Source: Actinomadura sp. WMMA1423
GTDB taxonomy: Bacteria; Actinomycetota; Actinomycetes; Streptosporangiales; Streptosporangiaceae
Direction of reading: 5' to 3'
Length of the DNA: 64,000 nucleotides
Assembly (NCBI RefSeq): GCF_006547145.1
Contig: NZ_CP041244.1
Coordinates: 682,001-746,000, forward strand
The notes under the pieces are model-generated. The model was not told the origin of the DNA and ran no database searches. It was given only the letters and a program-made list of their open reading frames with translations. This document shows, in pieces, positions 39,527 through 47,624 of this stretch (within the stretch, counting starts at the first letter, position 1; each line of letters begins with the position of its first letter). Both the position numbers and the translations under genes were made by a program.

Positions 39527-40126
39527 TTAGGGACGCCATTCGGGCCGGTAGCCGGGCTGGTCTGCGTAGATCGCGGCCAGCTCCAGCAGTTCGCGGGGCG
39601 GTCGCTCCATCCGGCGGTGCCTCTCGGCGGCCTTCTCTGGTGGGAGGCGGCGACGCCAGTAGGACTCTTCGATGTAGTCGAACCGCTCCCAGCCGTCCCG
39701 GCCCTCTTCGACGTTCCGTTCCCATGAGGGGTCCGGCTTGCCGTCAGGACCGTCCGGCGGCTCGTCGGCTTCGTCCCACGCTTTCCGCGGGCCCTCGGTG
39801 GTCTCGTACTCGTAGTCCGGGTGCGCACAGCGGGCGTGTAGCTCGGCGTCGGTTTCGGTGGGGCGGTTGATCCACCAGTCGTGGCGGTCGAGGACGGCTC
39901 GCTTGTGGGCGACCTCGGCCAGCACCCGGCGGGGAACTGCGGTGGCGCGGATCAGGTTGGCGGCGTCGGTGGCGATGCGGGCGCACAGCGGGTGGGTTCG
40001 GTCGTCCAGCCAGGCTGCGTCTTCGAACCCGCCGTCCTGGCCACCGTCGTCAGCGATCGCCGCTCGGGCGATGCGCTCGTCCCGGTCCAGTTGGGCCCGC
40101 AGGAACTTCACCAGGGGCTCGTTCAT
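39527..40126 (-). CDS. DUF6221-like protein
   Basis: 199 residues; the ATG overlaps the upstream stop as ATGA. MNEPLVKFLRAQLDRDERIA opens it, then HPLCARIATDAANLIRATAV PRRVLAEVAHKRAVLDRH, the typical DUF6221 block. The C-terminal part is Trp/Arg-rich (WERFDYIEESYWRRRLPPEK, LLELAAIYADQPGYRPEWRP). DUF6221 proteins are widespread in actinobacteria and their phages, usually next to small zinc proteins. Role unknown. Confidence 0.75.
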   Translation of the reverse strand: MNEPLVKFLRAQLDRDERIARAAIADDGGQDGGFEDAAWLDDRTHPLCARIATDAANLIRATAVPRRVLAEVAHKRAVLDRHDWWINRPTETDAELHARCAHPDYEYETTEGPRKAWDEADEPPDGPDGKPDPSWERNVEEGRDGWERFDYIEESYWRRRLPPEKAAERHRRMERPPRELLELAAIYADQPGYRPEWRP

Positions 40127-40404
40127 TGGTGCTGGTCCTTCAGGTAGCCGGGGTGGGCGAGGGTGAGGTGCGCTCGTAGGACGGTCTCGACGCGCCGGGC
40201 CTGGGCTGTGGCCAGCTTGCAGGCCATGGCGGTGAGCGCCTGGTCGAGGTTCTCGGGTGTGAAGTTGATGGGGAGCGGGATCGGGCCGGACGGTTCGAGG
40301 CCGGGCCGCTCGTCCCAATGCCAGCGGCACCTGGTGACCGGGCAGTGGTAGCGGACGGTGCCGCTTCCGAGCGGGCGGGTGAGTTCAGCGACCGGAACCT
40401 TCAT
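40123..40404 (-). CDS. Small zinc-finger-like protein
   Basis: 93 residues from ATG 40404. GTVRYHCPVTRCRWHWDERP and the C-terminal HLTLAHPGYLKDQHQ supply Cys and His ligands in a C2H2-like spacing. The middle helix is MACKLATAQARRVETVLRAH. ATGA overlap with the DUF6221 gene. A companion early protein of unknown function. Confidence 0.65.
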   Translation of the reverse strand: MKVPVAELTRPLGSGTVRYHCPVTRCRWHWDERPGLEPSGPIPLPINFTPENLDQALTAMACKLATAQARRVETVLRAHLTLAHPGYLKDQHQ

Positions 40405-40471
40405 GATCCTTCTCTCCCGGAGGTGAAGGAACCTGACCCGACGCAGGTCAGGACGGTGCGCGCTCTCGGGG

Positions 40472-40852
40472 TCACGGCTTGATCCCCATGTCGTTGCGGG
40501 TGGCCCACTGCGCGCGCTGTTCGCTGAACACCTTCATGACCCGCTCGCGGTCCCAGCCCTCCACGCGGAGGAACGGCACGTGGCGGCCGGTTTTGCCCCA
40601 CTCGTGGCGGGCGTAGTTCGGGTGCCCGTCGAAGGTCCGGCGGTCGGAGGTCACGACCGGGTCGGGGCCGTGCTGCCCCTGCGGGTGCCACCACAGGGTC
40701 CACCAGTCCCGCACCTCCAGCGGCCCGTCGTGGACCTCGTACTCCTCGAAGTCCTCGCCGAGCTCGAAGTCGCGGGCGTCCTCCGGGCGGGTGAACACGG
40801 CTTCGATCCGGTAGTCGGAGTAGCTGCCGGAGGTGGCGATCCAGACCTTCAC
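40472..40852 (-). CDS. Conserved small phage protein (VATSGSYSD type)
   Basis: 126 residues from GTG 40852 (GTGA overlap with the RNA ligase gene). It starts KVWIATSGSYSDYRIEAVFT and has EEYEVHDGPLEVRDWWTLWW. This N-terminal motif is common in actinophage and Streptomyces small proteins (a DUF7336-like pattern; the number is from memory). Function unknown. Confidence 0.6.
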   Translation of the reverse strand: MKVWIATSGSYSDYRIEAVFTRPEDARDFELGEDFEEYEVHDGPLEVRDWWTLWWHPQGQHGPDPVVTSDRRTFDGHPNYARHEWGKTGRHVPFLRVEGWDRERVMKVFSEQRAQWATRNDMGIKP

Positions 40853-41514
40853 GGTGCCTCCAGCTCGACTATCTCTGGGCCGTGCTCGCTCTGCCACTCG
40901 TACGGCTGGCCGACGAGCTGTCGCGCGGCTTCCGTGGCCGCCGGGCTGGACGCGAACTCGGGAGGCATGTCCGTCCGCTTGAGCTTCGCGTGGCGCCCGT
41001 CTGGGTGCCACCAGACGATCCCCTCGTACGGGCGGGCGAGGAGCCAAAGGGCGAGGCCGTCGAAGTCGAGCGGGACGTCTCCGAGGTCGTGCGCGCCGTG
41101 CGGGATCAGGACGTGCGCCTCGAACCCCTCAGGGTTCCGGTTGATCTTCGGGCCGCACAGCTCGTAGGTGCCGGGCTCGAACCGGTGCCCGTCCTCATAC
41201 AGGGCCGGGTTAAGCGCCTCGGCGTGGATCTTGGCGTACGAGGTGTCCTCGATCGGGAGCCACCCCGTCCGCTTCCCCGTCCGGTCATCGACCTGCACGA
41301 GAGAAAAGTTCGGCGGCGGGGTCTTGCCCGGCTTGACCTCGCGGCGGCCGTGCCACCGACCGCCTGCGTCCAGCAGCGTGCACGTCCCGTCGAGCTTGCG
41401 CGTCGCGCGGCCTTCGCCGGCGAACACCCAGGCGCAGTCGGGGTTGGGTTCGCGGGTGACGCGGGAGCGGTCGTTCTCCCAGTCCCGGATGAAGATCGTC
41501 GGCATCTTACGCAT
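40849..41514 (-). CDS. RNA ligase-like nucleotidyltransferase (DUF5565 type)
   Basis: 221 residues from ATG 41514. The nucleotidyltransferase motifs are present in order: Lys40 in KLDGT (motif I, the adenylated lysine), WHGRREV, TYELCGPKI (Glu118, motif III), EGIVWW (164-169, motif IV) and AKLKR (177-180, motif V). The size and motif spacing fit the DUF5565 RNA ligase family. It could repair RNA cut by host anticodon nucleases or other RNase defences. Overlaps both neighbours within the early operon. Confidence 0.75.
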   Translation of the reverse strand: MRKMPTIFIRDWENDRSRVTREPNPDCAWVFAGEGRATRKLDGTCTLLDAGGRWHGRREVKPGKTPPPNFSLVQVDDRTGKRTGWLPIEDTSYAKIHAEALNPALYEDGHRFEPGTYELCGPKINRNPEGFEAHVLIPHGAHDLGDVPLDFDGLALWLLARPYEGIVWWHPDGRHAKLKRTDMPPEFASSPAATEAARQLVGQPYEWQSEHGPEIVELEAP

Positions 41515-41755
41515 GTCGTGCTCCGTTCTCGGTGGGTGTCCCGGCCGGGATCGTCTCGACGCGGTACGTGGGGTCGCCGGTGCCGGTGTACGTGGGCGTG
41601 AGGTTGCTCATCAGCGTGTGGGTGTGCTCCTCGCAGTACGGTCCGCAGCGCTTCCGGTCGGTCCCGTCCGGGCCGACCAGTACGACCTGCCGCGGGCCGT
41701 GCGGCTGGCCGCAGCCGGACCGGCGGCAGTCGGCGGAGTCCTCGGTGAGCGTCAT
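41507..41755 (-). CDS. Small Cys/His-rich protein
   Basis: 82 residues from ATG 41755 (ATGA overlap). DCRRSGCGQPHGPRQVVLVG and RCGPYCEEHTHTLMSNLTP give a Cys4/His zinc site. Early-operon protein without known role. Confidence 0.6.
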   Translation of the reverse strand: MTLTEDSADCRRSGCGQPHGPRQVVLVGPDGTDRKRCGPYCEEHTHTLMSNLTPTYTGTGDPTYRVETIPAGTPTENGARHA

Positions 41756-42111
41756 CGGGTCGAGTCCTTTCGCGCCGCGGCGAGGATGCGGAGGACCTCG
41801 GCGGCCGCCTGGTCGCGGTCGATGACGGGCTCTGCGCTGATGAGCCATCCGGGCGGGTGGATCGGGTCGCAGCCACCGGCGGCGGCCGCTCCGGCGGGCA
41901 CGGGTTGCCGGTCGAGGGCGTGGACGCGGTCGGGCGCGAGCGGCGGCGTGCGGTCGTCATGGTCGAGCCCGACCTCCGAGGCGGCGGGCTGCCACACGGG
42001 TCTGGCGGGCAGGCAGTTGGTGCAGCCGCGGCCCCTGCACTCGGCGCAGTAGTCGTCGAGCGCCTGGAGGAGGCCGGGGTCCTCGTCGAAGATGTAGAGG
42101 GTCGGCTTCAT
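41752..42111 (-). CDS. Small zinc-knuckle protein
   Basis: 119 residues from ATG 42111 (ATGA overlap). LLQALDDYCAECRGRGCTNC shows a CxxCxxxxCxxC zinc site near the N-terminus; the rest is a short Ala-rich helix (QAAAEVLRILAAARKDSTR). Not recognised. Confidence 0.6.
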   Translation of the reverse strand: MKPTLYIFDEDPGLLQALDDYCAECRGRGCTNCLPARPVWQPAASEVGLDHDDRTPPLAPDRVHALDRQPVPAGAAAAGGCDPIHPPGWLISAEPVIDRDQAAAEVLRILAAARKDSTR

Positions 42112-42875
42112 CCGTTCGCCTCCTGGATGATGCACGCGGCCATCTGGACCATCGCGCCGACGTGCGCCGGGATCGCCTCGTCCGGGACGGCCTTCACCAG
42201 CGCGGTGAACGCGTCGCGGTCGCCATTGGCCCGCGCGGCGATGAGTCGGCACGCCCACTGCTCTGTGATCGGGACACCGGCGTCGGTGGTCTGGACCCGG
42301 CCGGTTTCGGTGTCCAGCCATGACAGTCCGACCGGGCCGTCTCGGACGGGCATGACCTCCAGGGCGGCGTCGCACCAGTGCATGAGGGCGGTGGTGATGC
42401 CTGCCATGCCGTGGTCGTTCTGGAGCTGGTTGAGGGCGCGGTTGGTTGCGCTGCGGTCGCCGGCGCGCATGGCATCCAGCGCGGCCGAGGCGGCGTGTTG
42501 AATCCCCAGGTCGGCGCTCGCTGCGTCGGTCCCTTCGGTCAGCTCGTACCGCTCACCGCGCACCACTGCGACGCCGGGCTCGATCTCGGCGTCCCGGAGT
42601 TCGAAGAGGTGCCAGACGAGGCCCTCGCGGGTGCGGGGCGCGGTTCCCCGCCACAGTGCGCAGGGCGGGATGGGCTGCCCGGTGCCGAACACCTGGAAGG
42701 TGAACGGGAGCGGCCGGTGGGCGTACTCGTCGGAGTGCAGCGCCCAGAACTCGACCTCGCTGGCGGTGGCGGACAGGTGGAGCGGTCCCAATTCGGCGGC
42801 GCGGCCGGGCGCCAGTTCGATCGTGTGGGGCTTGTCGTCGACGGGGACGACGTACCGGTACATCCGCTCAGCCAT
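42108..42875 (-). CDS. Two-domain early protein
   Basis: 255 residues from ATG 42875. Residues 1-95 (YVVPVDDKPHTIEL, VEFWALHSDEYAHRPLPFTF, VFGTGQPIPPCALWRGTAPR, LVWHLFEL) match a small beta domain common in phages (DUF7352-like; number from memory). Residues 110-255 are helical (SAALDAMRAGDRSATNRALN, DRDAFTALVKAVPDEAIPAH) and end in a TPR-like stretch. Function unknown. Confidence 0.65.
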   Translation of the reverse strand: MAERMYRYVVPVDDKPHTIELAPGRAAELGPLHLSATASEVEFWALHSDEYAHRPLPFTFQVFGTGQPIPPCALWRGTAPRTREGLVWHLFELRDAEIEPGVAVVRGERYELTEGTDAASADLGIQHAASAALDAMRAGDRSATNRALNQLQNDHGMAGITTALMHWCDAALEVMPVRDGPVGLSWLDTETGRVQTTDAGVPITEQWACRLIAARANGDRDAFTALVKAVPDEAIPAHVGAMVQMAACIIQEANG

Positions 42876-43170
42876 GGTCGTCCTTCTTCGGGGTGGTGCA
42901 GCCGCAGCAGCACCAGGTGCGGTCGACGCCGCGGCGCTCGCCGTGTTCGTTCAATGGCCGGGCTGGGTGTGCGGCGAGCCGAGCCAGCAGCCCCTCGAGG
43001 GCGTCGGTTGGGAGGTCGAGCAGGACGGTGTCGATGGGGCCGGGCTGGGTGATGCAGGCGTGGGCGATGCCGTGGTCGGCGCACGCCTTGCAGAGCGGGC
43101 AGAACCCGCCGCCGACGCTGGCGCGGTCGTCGAGCGCGGCCGCGGTGGCGGGGATGGTGTGGTCGGGCAT
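42868..43170 (-). CDS. Small Cys-rich protein
   Basis: 100 residues from ATG 43170. Two Cys clusters: FCPLCKACADHGIAHACITQ and TWCCCGCTTPKK. LDLPTDALEGLLARLAAHPA forms a helix between them. Zinc binding is likely. It overlaps the next gene by eight bases. Confidence 0.6.
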   Translation of the reverse strand: MPDHTIPATAAALDDRASVGGGFCPLCKACADHGIAHACITQPGPIDTVLLDLPTDALEGLLARLAAHPARPLNEHGERRGVDRTWCCCGCTTPKKDDHG

Positions 43171-43172
43171 GG

Positions 43173-43649
43173 TCAGCCCCAGTAGGAGACGAGGAGCCAC
43201 GCGGGCTCGGGCTGCTTGGGTGTGAGGCCGAGGGCGCGGAGCGCGGCGGTGAGCTTGTCGTCCAAGCCGTTCTCGCTGGGCAGTCGGGCGAGTTCGTCGA
43301 GGTTGAGGAGCTTGCAGTCGCCTCGGTGCACGGTGATCACGTGCGCGGCGATCGTGTAGATCGGGTAGTCACCCGAGCAGTAAGTCTCGAACTCGACGCC
43401 GAGCGCCTTCTTGGCCGCGCGCTCGCGGCCGAAGTAGCCGTCACGGCCGTCTTCGTAGGTCTCGGTGAACCCGGCCGCCTTGAGGAGGTGCTTCTCGGCG
43501 GCGTCGATGAAGTCGTCGTCGCCTTCTTCGTCGAACCAGTCGAGTTGGAGTTCGCCGTACTTGCCATTGGCTTCCTCGACGAGCCAGTCGATCTCGCCGC
43601 CGCCGAGGTTGTAGCCGTAGACGAGCACGGCGTTGGTGGACTGTCCCAT
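43173..43649 (-). CDS. Conserved early protein (MGQSTNAVLVYGYNLGG type)
   Basis: 158 residues from ATG 43649. The start MGQSTNAVLVYGYNLGGGEI and the acidic DWFDEEGDDDFIDAAEKHLL are seen in a family shared by many actinophages. C-terminal FETYCSGDYPIYTIAAHVIT then a short helix. No biochemical role is known. Confidence 0.65.
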   Translation of the reverse strand: MGQSTNAVLVYGYNLGGGEIDWLVEEANGKYGELQLDWFDEEGDDDFIDAAEKHLLKAAGFTETYEDGRDGYFGRERAAKKALGVEFETYCSGDYPIYTIAAHVITVHRGDCKLLNLDELARLPSENGLDDKLTAALRALGLTPKQPEPAWLLVSYWG

Positions 43650-43667
43650 AGTCAGGGTTCCTTTCGG

Positions 43668-44378
43668 TCAGGCGGCGGGGTTGCCGGGGGCGAGGGCGCG
43701 GAGGACGGGCGGGACGAGCTGCGGGACGACCTGCCGCTGCTCGGGTGAGAGGTTGAGGCCGTCGAGGATCTGCCGGATGGCGCCCGCGAGCTGCTCGCCC
43801 TGCTGCTCGGCGACGCGGACGTGGCGTTCGGCGATGCCCATGTCGTGCGCGGCCTTCGCGTACTTCACGACCCGGTCGCGTTCCTGTCCCTCGAGGAGCA
43901 CGAGTCCGCGGATGGCTTCCCCGGATGCGAAGATCCCGTGTTCCTTGTCGGCGCTGTAGGTGTGGCCGATGAGGCCGGCGCCTTCTCCCACTGGGGGCGC
44001 GCCCTTGCCGTAGGGGTCGCCTGTCTCTTCGCGGTCTTCCTGCGCTTGGAGGACCTGCTCCTCGAGGAGGCCGGCGTAGAAGTTCGCGCGGAAAACTGCC
44101 AGGTTCAGCATGCCGATGACGGCTTGGGCGGGGTCGACGGCGGGCTGTCCGTAGGTGGCGGACCAGGCGTCCATGGCTGCGCCTTGGACTTCGGCGAGTT
44201 CGAGGGTGACGCCGGCGTGGTTGCGGCAGCGGTCGAGGCCGGTGACTGCTGGGCTGTGGCAGCGGCCTCCGCCGCGTGATTGCTTGCGGTTCTTGATGCA
44301 CTCCCAGCGTTGGTGTTCGTCGCACCAGTGGGCGCCGCCGTTCCGGACGCGAGGCGGGGGCGTGTCCTGGTCGCTCAC
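43668..44378 (-). CDS. Probable terminase small subunit-like protein
   Basis: 236 residues from GTG 44378. The start HQRWECIKNRKQSRGGGRCH SPAVTGLDRCRNHAGVTLEL has the zinc-knuckle-like C...C...C...H pattern of actinobacterial terminase small-subunit-like proteins, followed by helical blocks ANFYAGLLEEQVLQAQEDRE, IGHTYSADKEHGIFASGEAI RGLVLLEGQERDRVVKYAK and a C-terminal helical end. If right, the small subunit lies 16 kb from terL. It could instead be another DNA-binding early protein. Confidence 0.45.
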   Translation of the reverse strand: MSDQDTPPPRVRNGGAHWCDEHQRWECIKNRKQSRGGGRCHSPAVTGLDRCRNHAGVTLELAEVQGAAMDAWSATYGQPAVDPAQAVIGMLNLAVFRANFYAGLLEEQVLQAQEDREETGDPYGKGAPPVGEGAGLIGHTYSADKEHGIFASGEAIRGLVLLEGQERDRVVKYAKAAHDMGIAERHVRVAEQQGEQLAGAIRQILDGLNLSPEQRQVVPQLVPPVLRALAPGNPAA

Positions 44379-44905
44379 CGAATCCCCCCTTCGCTTTCCG
44401 GAGTCATCCTGTCGCTATGCGTGACTTCCTTGGACATGCGAACGTCAGCGGCGCCGTTCTCGTTCCCCTCCACCGGGTCGAGGCGGCGGCCGCACCTTTG
44501 GCAGCGCGGCCCGGCCACGAAGGGTTCGGTGAAGCCCCAGGCGACCACTTCGATGAGGCCGTGGTCCGGCCCGGGGTCGTGACCGAGCGCATCGCATTCC
44601 GCAGCGGCGATGCGGTCGGCGAAGGCCTGCGCATCGTCGTGGCGGTGCTGTTCGCTGGCGGCTTCGAGCGCGGCCAGGGCCGGGCCCACATCTGGCGCCA
44701 GGGTGGGCGGCCGATCGGGGCGTCGAGCCCGCGACCCTACCCAGAGGCCCAGTGGCACGGCAGGTGCTCCGAGCAGGACACCGGCGACGCTTCCTACGAT
44801 TACGCCGAGGAAGACGGCGGTGAGCGTGGCCGTGATGCTGGCGGTGATGGTGACCGCTGCGGCGGTCAGCGCACCGTAGACAAACCGCCTGGGTGTGGCG
44901 GTCAC
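44375..44905 (-). CDS. Two-helix membrane protein with CxxC end
   Basis: 176 residues from GTG 44905 directly behind AGGAGG. Residues 8-55 hold two membrane helices (FVYGALTAAAVTITASITAT and LTAVFLGVIVGSVAGVLLGA). The cytoplasmic part has a helix (LAALEAASEQHRHDDAQAFA) and a CQRCGRRL zinc pair. Role unknown. Confidence 0.6.
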   Translation of the reverse strand: MTATPRRFVYGALTAAAVTITASITATLTAVFLGVIVGSVAGVLLGAPAVPLGLWVGSRARRPDRPPTLAPDVGPALAALEAASEQHRHDDAQAFADRIAAAECDALGHDPGPDHGLIEVVAWGFTEPFVAGPRCQRCGRRLDPVEGNENGAADVRMSKEVTHSDRMTPESEGGIR

Positions 44906-45204
44906 TTGGCCTCCTGGGTACGGAGTTTGTCGATCAGGTCGCGCGGTGGGCGCGGTGCGGGTGCTCCTCCGCGGGCGAGGCGCCGGAGCACGCGGTCGTA
45001 TCGGCGGACGGCCCGGTCGGGGCCGGTCGCGGTGATCAGGTGGAGGCGGAGGAGCCATCCGCCGTCGTGCTCGGTGTCGACGGTGAGACCGCACGCTCGG
45101 GCGGTGAGGGCGAGACGTCGGGGCGCGTACCGGGTCCAGGGCCAGGACCAGACGGCGTGGGTCAGGGACGGCATCGCCATCGGGAGATCGGGGTTGCTAG
45201 GCAT
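44902..45204 (-). CDS. Small basic early protein
   Basis: 100 residues from ATG 45204. LTHAVWSWPWTRYAPRRLAL and GWLLRLHLITATGPDRAVRR YDRVLRRLARGG suggest a basic alpha/beta fold. Overlaps neighbours by 4 and 8 bases. Not recognised. Confidence 0.55.
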   Translation of the reverse strand: MPSNPDLPMAMPSLTHAVWSWPWTRYAPRRLALTARACGLTVDTEHDGGWLLRLHLITATGPDRAVRRYDRVLRRLARGGAPAPRPPRDLIDKLRTQEAK

Positions 45205-45700
45205 CGGCGGCTCCCTCGATCGCCTTGTTGAGCATGTTCATCTGGGTGGCGTAGAAGGCGAGCGCCATGTTCTCGGCGGCGTCTTCGGACCAGCCGTCGG
45301 CGATGAGCTGGGTTCGGTAGCCGCGCGCGGCTTCGTCGAGCGGGGCGAGGTTCTCTCTGAATTCAGCCAGGTTCTGCGCGAACATGTGCGGCAGGTCCTT
45401 ATCGGGCTCGGCCTCGTCCGGCTCCTCGGGTCGGCCAGTGGGCCCCTGGTCTCGTCGCGCCAGCCAGATCATGAGGACGACCACGGTGAGGCCGATGACG
45501 ATCGCGGCCAGCATGAGGATGTCCAGCACATCCAGGACTGGCCCCGGTGAAATGGTTCCGGTTTCGAGCAGCATCACGGCCGCGAGGACGAACAGGAACC
45601 ATATGAGGCTGACGATCCGGCGAGGGGGCGGCCCGGTCGGTGTAGGGCGGTCGAGGAGCCATTGCCAAGCCCGTCGTGCTCGCGGAGCTGTGGTGTCCAT
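45197..45700 (-). CDS. Two-helix membrane protein
   Basis: 167 residues from ATG 45700. Helices IVSLIWFLFVLAAVMLLETG and LMLAAIVIGLTVVVLMIWLA, then an acidic linker and a cytoplasmic helical domain (FAQNLAEFRENLAPLDEAAR, AENMALAFYATQMNMLNKAI). The start follows the XRE gene stop by TGATG. Role unknown. Confidence 0.6.
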   Translation of the reverse strand: MDTTAPRARRAWQWLLDRPTPTGPPPRRIVSLIWFLFVLAAVMLLETGTISPGPVLDVLDILMLAAIVIGLTVVVLMIWLARRDQGPTGRPEEPDEAEPDKDLPHMFAQNLAEFRENLAPLDEAARGYRTQLIADGWSEDAAENMALAFYATQMNMLNKAIEGAADA

Positions 45701-46443
45701 CAGGACTCCTTCGGCGGGGTGTGGTCGAGTGCGGGGCGGAGGTCGGCGACGGTGATGCCGCGGTCGGCGTCGCGGTTGATGCGGTCGCGGAGCGCGACGA
45801 GCTGGGTGTCGTCGACGGTGAGGGCCAGGCGTGCGGCGTCTTCGGTGGCGTAGGTGCCGGTGAGCCAGCCGCCGTGGTCGGCGATGACGTAGCGGCCGGT
45901 GTCGGTGAGGTAGGCGACGCCGTGCTCGGCCATGCGCGGCGGGCCTGCGGCGGTGGCCTGCGGTTCGAGTGTGGCGCGGGGCACGCCGAGCGCGGAGGCG
46001 AGGGCGTCCAGGCTCTCGGGCAGCGGCGCCGTGTCGCCGGTCTCGATGTTGCGGACGGTCTCGCGGGTCAGCCCGGCGGCCCTGCCGAGTTCGGCGAGCG
46101 TCCATCCCCGGGCGGTGCGGAGTTCGTGCACGCGGAGGCCGGGGCGGGGCGCGGTTCCGGTGAGGGCCGTGTCGAGGCGGTCGGCCCATGCGCGGGTTCC
46201 GGGGGTCTTGCGCATGGCGTCGAGCACCTCGCGCACGCGCTCGACGGCGGCCTCGGCCTGGTCGGCGTACTTGCCGAGCTGCTCGACGGCGTACAGAAGG
46301 AGCGGCACGTCCTCCACGTTGATCTGGATCAGGAGGCGCAGGTCGGGCTCGAACGCTGCCCGCGCGTTGCGGCGCCGCATCTCGGCGATGCGCTCGGCGT
46401 CGGGCAGCAGAGGATCTGTGCGGGCCGTTGTCGGCTCGGTCAT
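45700..46443 (-). CDS. XRE-family regulator with extra domains
   Basis: 247 residues from ATG 46443 (ATGA overlap). Residues 1-95 are helical (PDLRLLIQINVEDVPLLLYA VEQLGKYADQAEAAVERV). Residues 103-158 are an XRE helix-turn-helix (RVHELRTARGWTLAELGRAA GLTRETVRNIETGDTAP). The C-terminal part is alpha/beta (YLTDTGRYVIADHGGWLTGT). A transcription regulator within the early operon. Confidence 0.7.
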   Translation of the reverse strand: MTEPTTARTDPLLPDAERIAEMRRRNARAAFEPDLRLLIQINVEDVPLLLYAVEQLGKYADQAEAAVERVREVLDAMRKTPGTRAWADRLDTALTGTAPRPGLRVHELRTARGWTLAELGRAAGLTRETVRNIETGDTAPLPESLDALASALGVPRATLEPQATAAGPPRMAEHGVAYLTDTGRYVIADHGGWLTGTYATEDAARLALTVDDTQLVALRDRINRDADRGITVADLRPALDHTPPKES

Positions 46444-47036
46444 GCCATCACCCACCACGCGATGCCTACGACTCCCCAGATCACGAAGCCGATGAGCGTG
46501 GCAGCGAGGGCGCGCTTCAGCCACCGGTCGACGCGGCTGCGGGCGTCCCGCTCGGCCTCGGTGAGCACCTCCTCTACGACGGGAAGCACGGCGTCGGCGA
46601 ACCGTGCGCGGTCCTCCGGTAGCAGTTGCGCCCAGGCGTCGGCCTGTTGGAGCGCTTCGGTGAGCCGCTCGCGCAGGCCACCAGCGGGCGGGCACAGCGC
46701 GGCCAGGTCGCCCGCCTTGGCCGGGCGCGGGTCGGTCCACTGCGTCCCGTTGGCGTCCTCGTGGACGGGCCCGTCGTGGTCGCGGCGCAGGACGCAGGGG
46801 CCGATGTAGGGCACGAGGTAGTGGAACCCGATGCGGCTGGACGCGCCGCACCGCTCGTGGGGTGCATCGGGGCGGGGCTCGGTCGGCTCGGTCTCGTGGT
46901 CCTTGCGGTCGAGCAGGTTCCGCTCCCAGTCGGCGAGGGGTTCGTCGAGGCATGCGGCGCCGTCCGGGTGGCGGCCGAGGCAGTCGGGGCACACGTTCCA
47001 GCGGACCGGCGGTCGGGGCGTGGTCGGCTCAGCCAT
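46440..47036 (-). CDS. Zinc-ribbon protein with C-terminal membrane helix
   Basis: 198 residues from ATG 47036. WNVCPDCLGRHPDGAACLDE and ERCGASSRIG supply Cys ligands, LRERLTEALQQADAWAQLLP forms a helix, and ALAATLIGFVIWGVVGIAWW ends as a membrane anchor. A cytoplasmic domain tethered to the membrane. Unknown role. Confidence 0.6.
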   Translation of the reverse strand: MAEPTTPRPPVRWNVCPDCLGRHPDGAACLDEPLADWERNLLDRKDHETEPTEPRPDAPHERCGASSRIGFHYLVPYIGPCVLRRDHDGPVHEDANGTQWTDPRPAKAGDLAALCPPAGGLRERLTEALQQADAWAQLLPEDRARFADAVLPVVEEVLTEAERDARSRVDRWLKRALAATLIGFVIWGVVGIAWWVMA

Positions 47037-47331
47037 GGTCGGGCTCCTCGTCTGGGAACTCGCGGTCGCGCTCTGCCTCTACGGACTTGGCGGCGTCACG
47101 GAGGAGTGCGGCGAGGTCGGTCATCGCCTGGCGTTCGTCGCTGAGGCTGATCTGTCCGGTGGCGATGGGGTTGAGGTAGACGCCGTCGTCGATCGCGATC
47201 GTGATCTCTTTGCGTGCCGTCGTGCGGGCCGCTGTGGGCCCCGCGCCCGCCCCGCCTTCTCCATGCCCGCCCGTGGGGCCGTTCGCGGCTGTGGGGGCGT
47301 CTGAGGCGCGCGTGGCGGGTGTGTCGCTCAC
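47029..47331 (-). CDS. Small early protein
   Basis: 100 residues from GTG 47331. After a Gly/Thr-rich start comes ITIAIDDGVYLNPIATGQIS and a helix MTDLAALLRDAAKSVEAERD. Overlaps both neighbours. Not recognised. Confidence 0.55.
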   Translation of the reverse strand: MSDTPATRASDAPTAANGPTGGHGEGGAGAGPTAARTTARKEITIAIDDGVYLNPIATGQISLSDERQAMTDLAALLRDAAKSVEAERDREFPDEEPDHG

Positions 47332-47624
47332 CGGGCCTCCTCGTACGTCTCGGTGAACACGTCATCCGCGCACGGGTAGAACTCTCCCTTGATGCCCCGG
47401 ATCACCCACTGGCCGGTCTCGACGCCGACCCAGGTGTGGTGCAGCTTGTCGTACACCTGCGCCGTGTTCGGGGGCGGCGGGAGGTGCTCCAGATGCGGCG
47501 GGTAGGGCGTGGGCGGCAGCACCGTGAAACCGCCCTCGGTGAAGGCGATCAGCTCCATCTCGTTGTGGCCGTCCCAGCGGACGGCCTCGATCTCGACGGG
47601 CTTCTTACGGAAACGCTCAGGCAC
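47328..47624 (-). CDS. Conserved phage protein (RFRKKPVEIEAVRW type)
   Basis: 98 residues from GTG 47624 behind AAGGAGA. It opens VPERFRKKPVEIEAVRWDGH and ends GQWVIRGIKGEFYPCADDVF TETYEE, a small beta family present in phages of many bacteria. No known biochemical function. Confidence 0.75.
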   Translation of the reverse strand: MPERFRKKPVEIEAVRWDGHNEMELIAFTEGGFTVLPPTPYPPHLEHLPPPPNTAQVYDKLHHTWVGVETGQWVIRGIKGEFYPCADDVFTETYEEAR

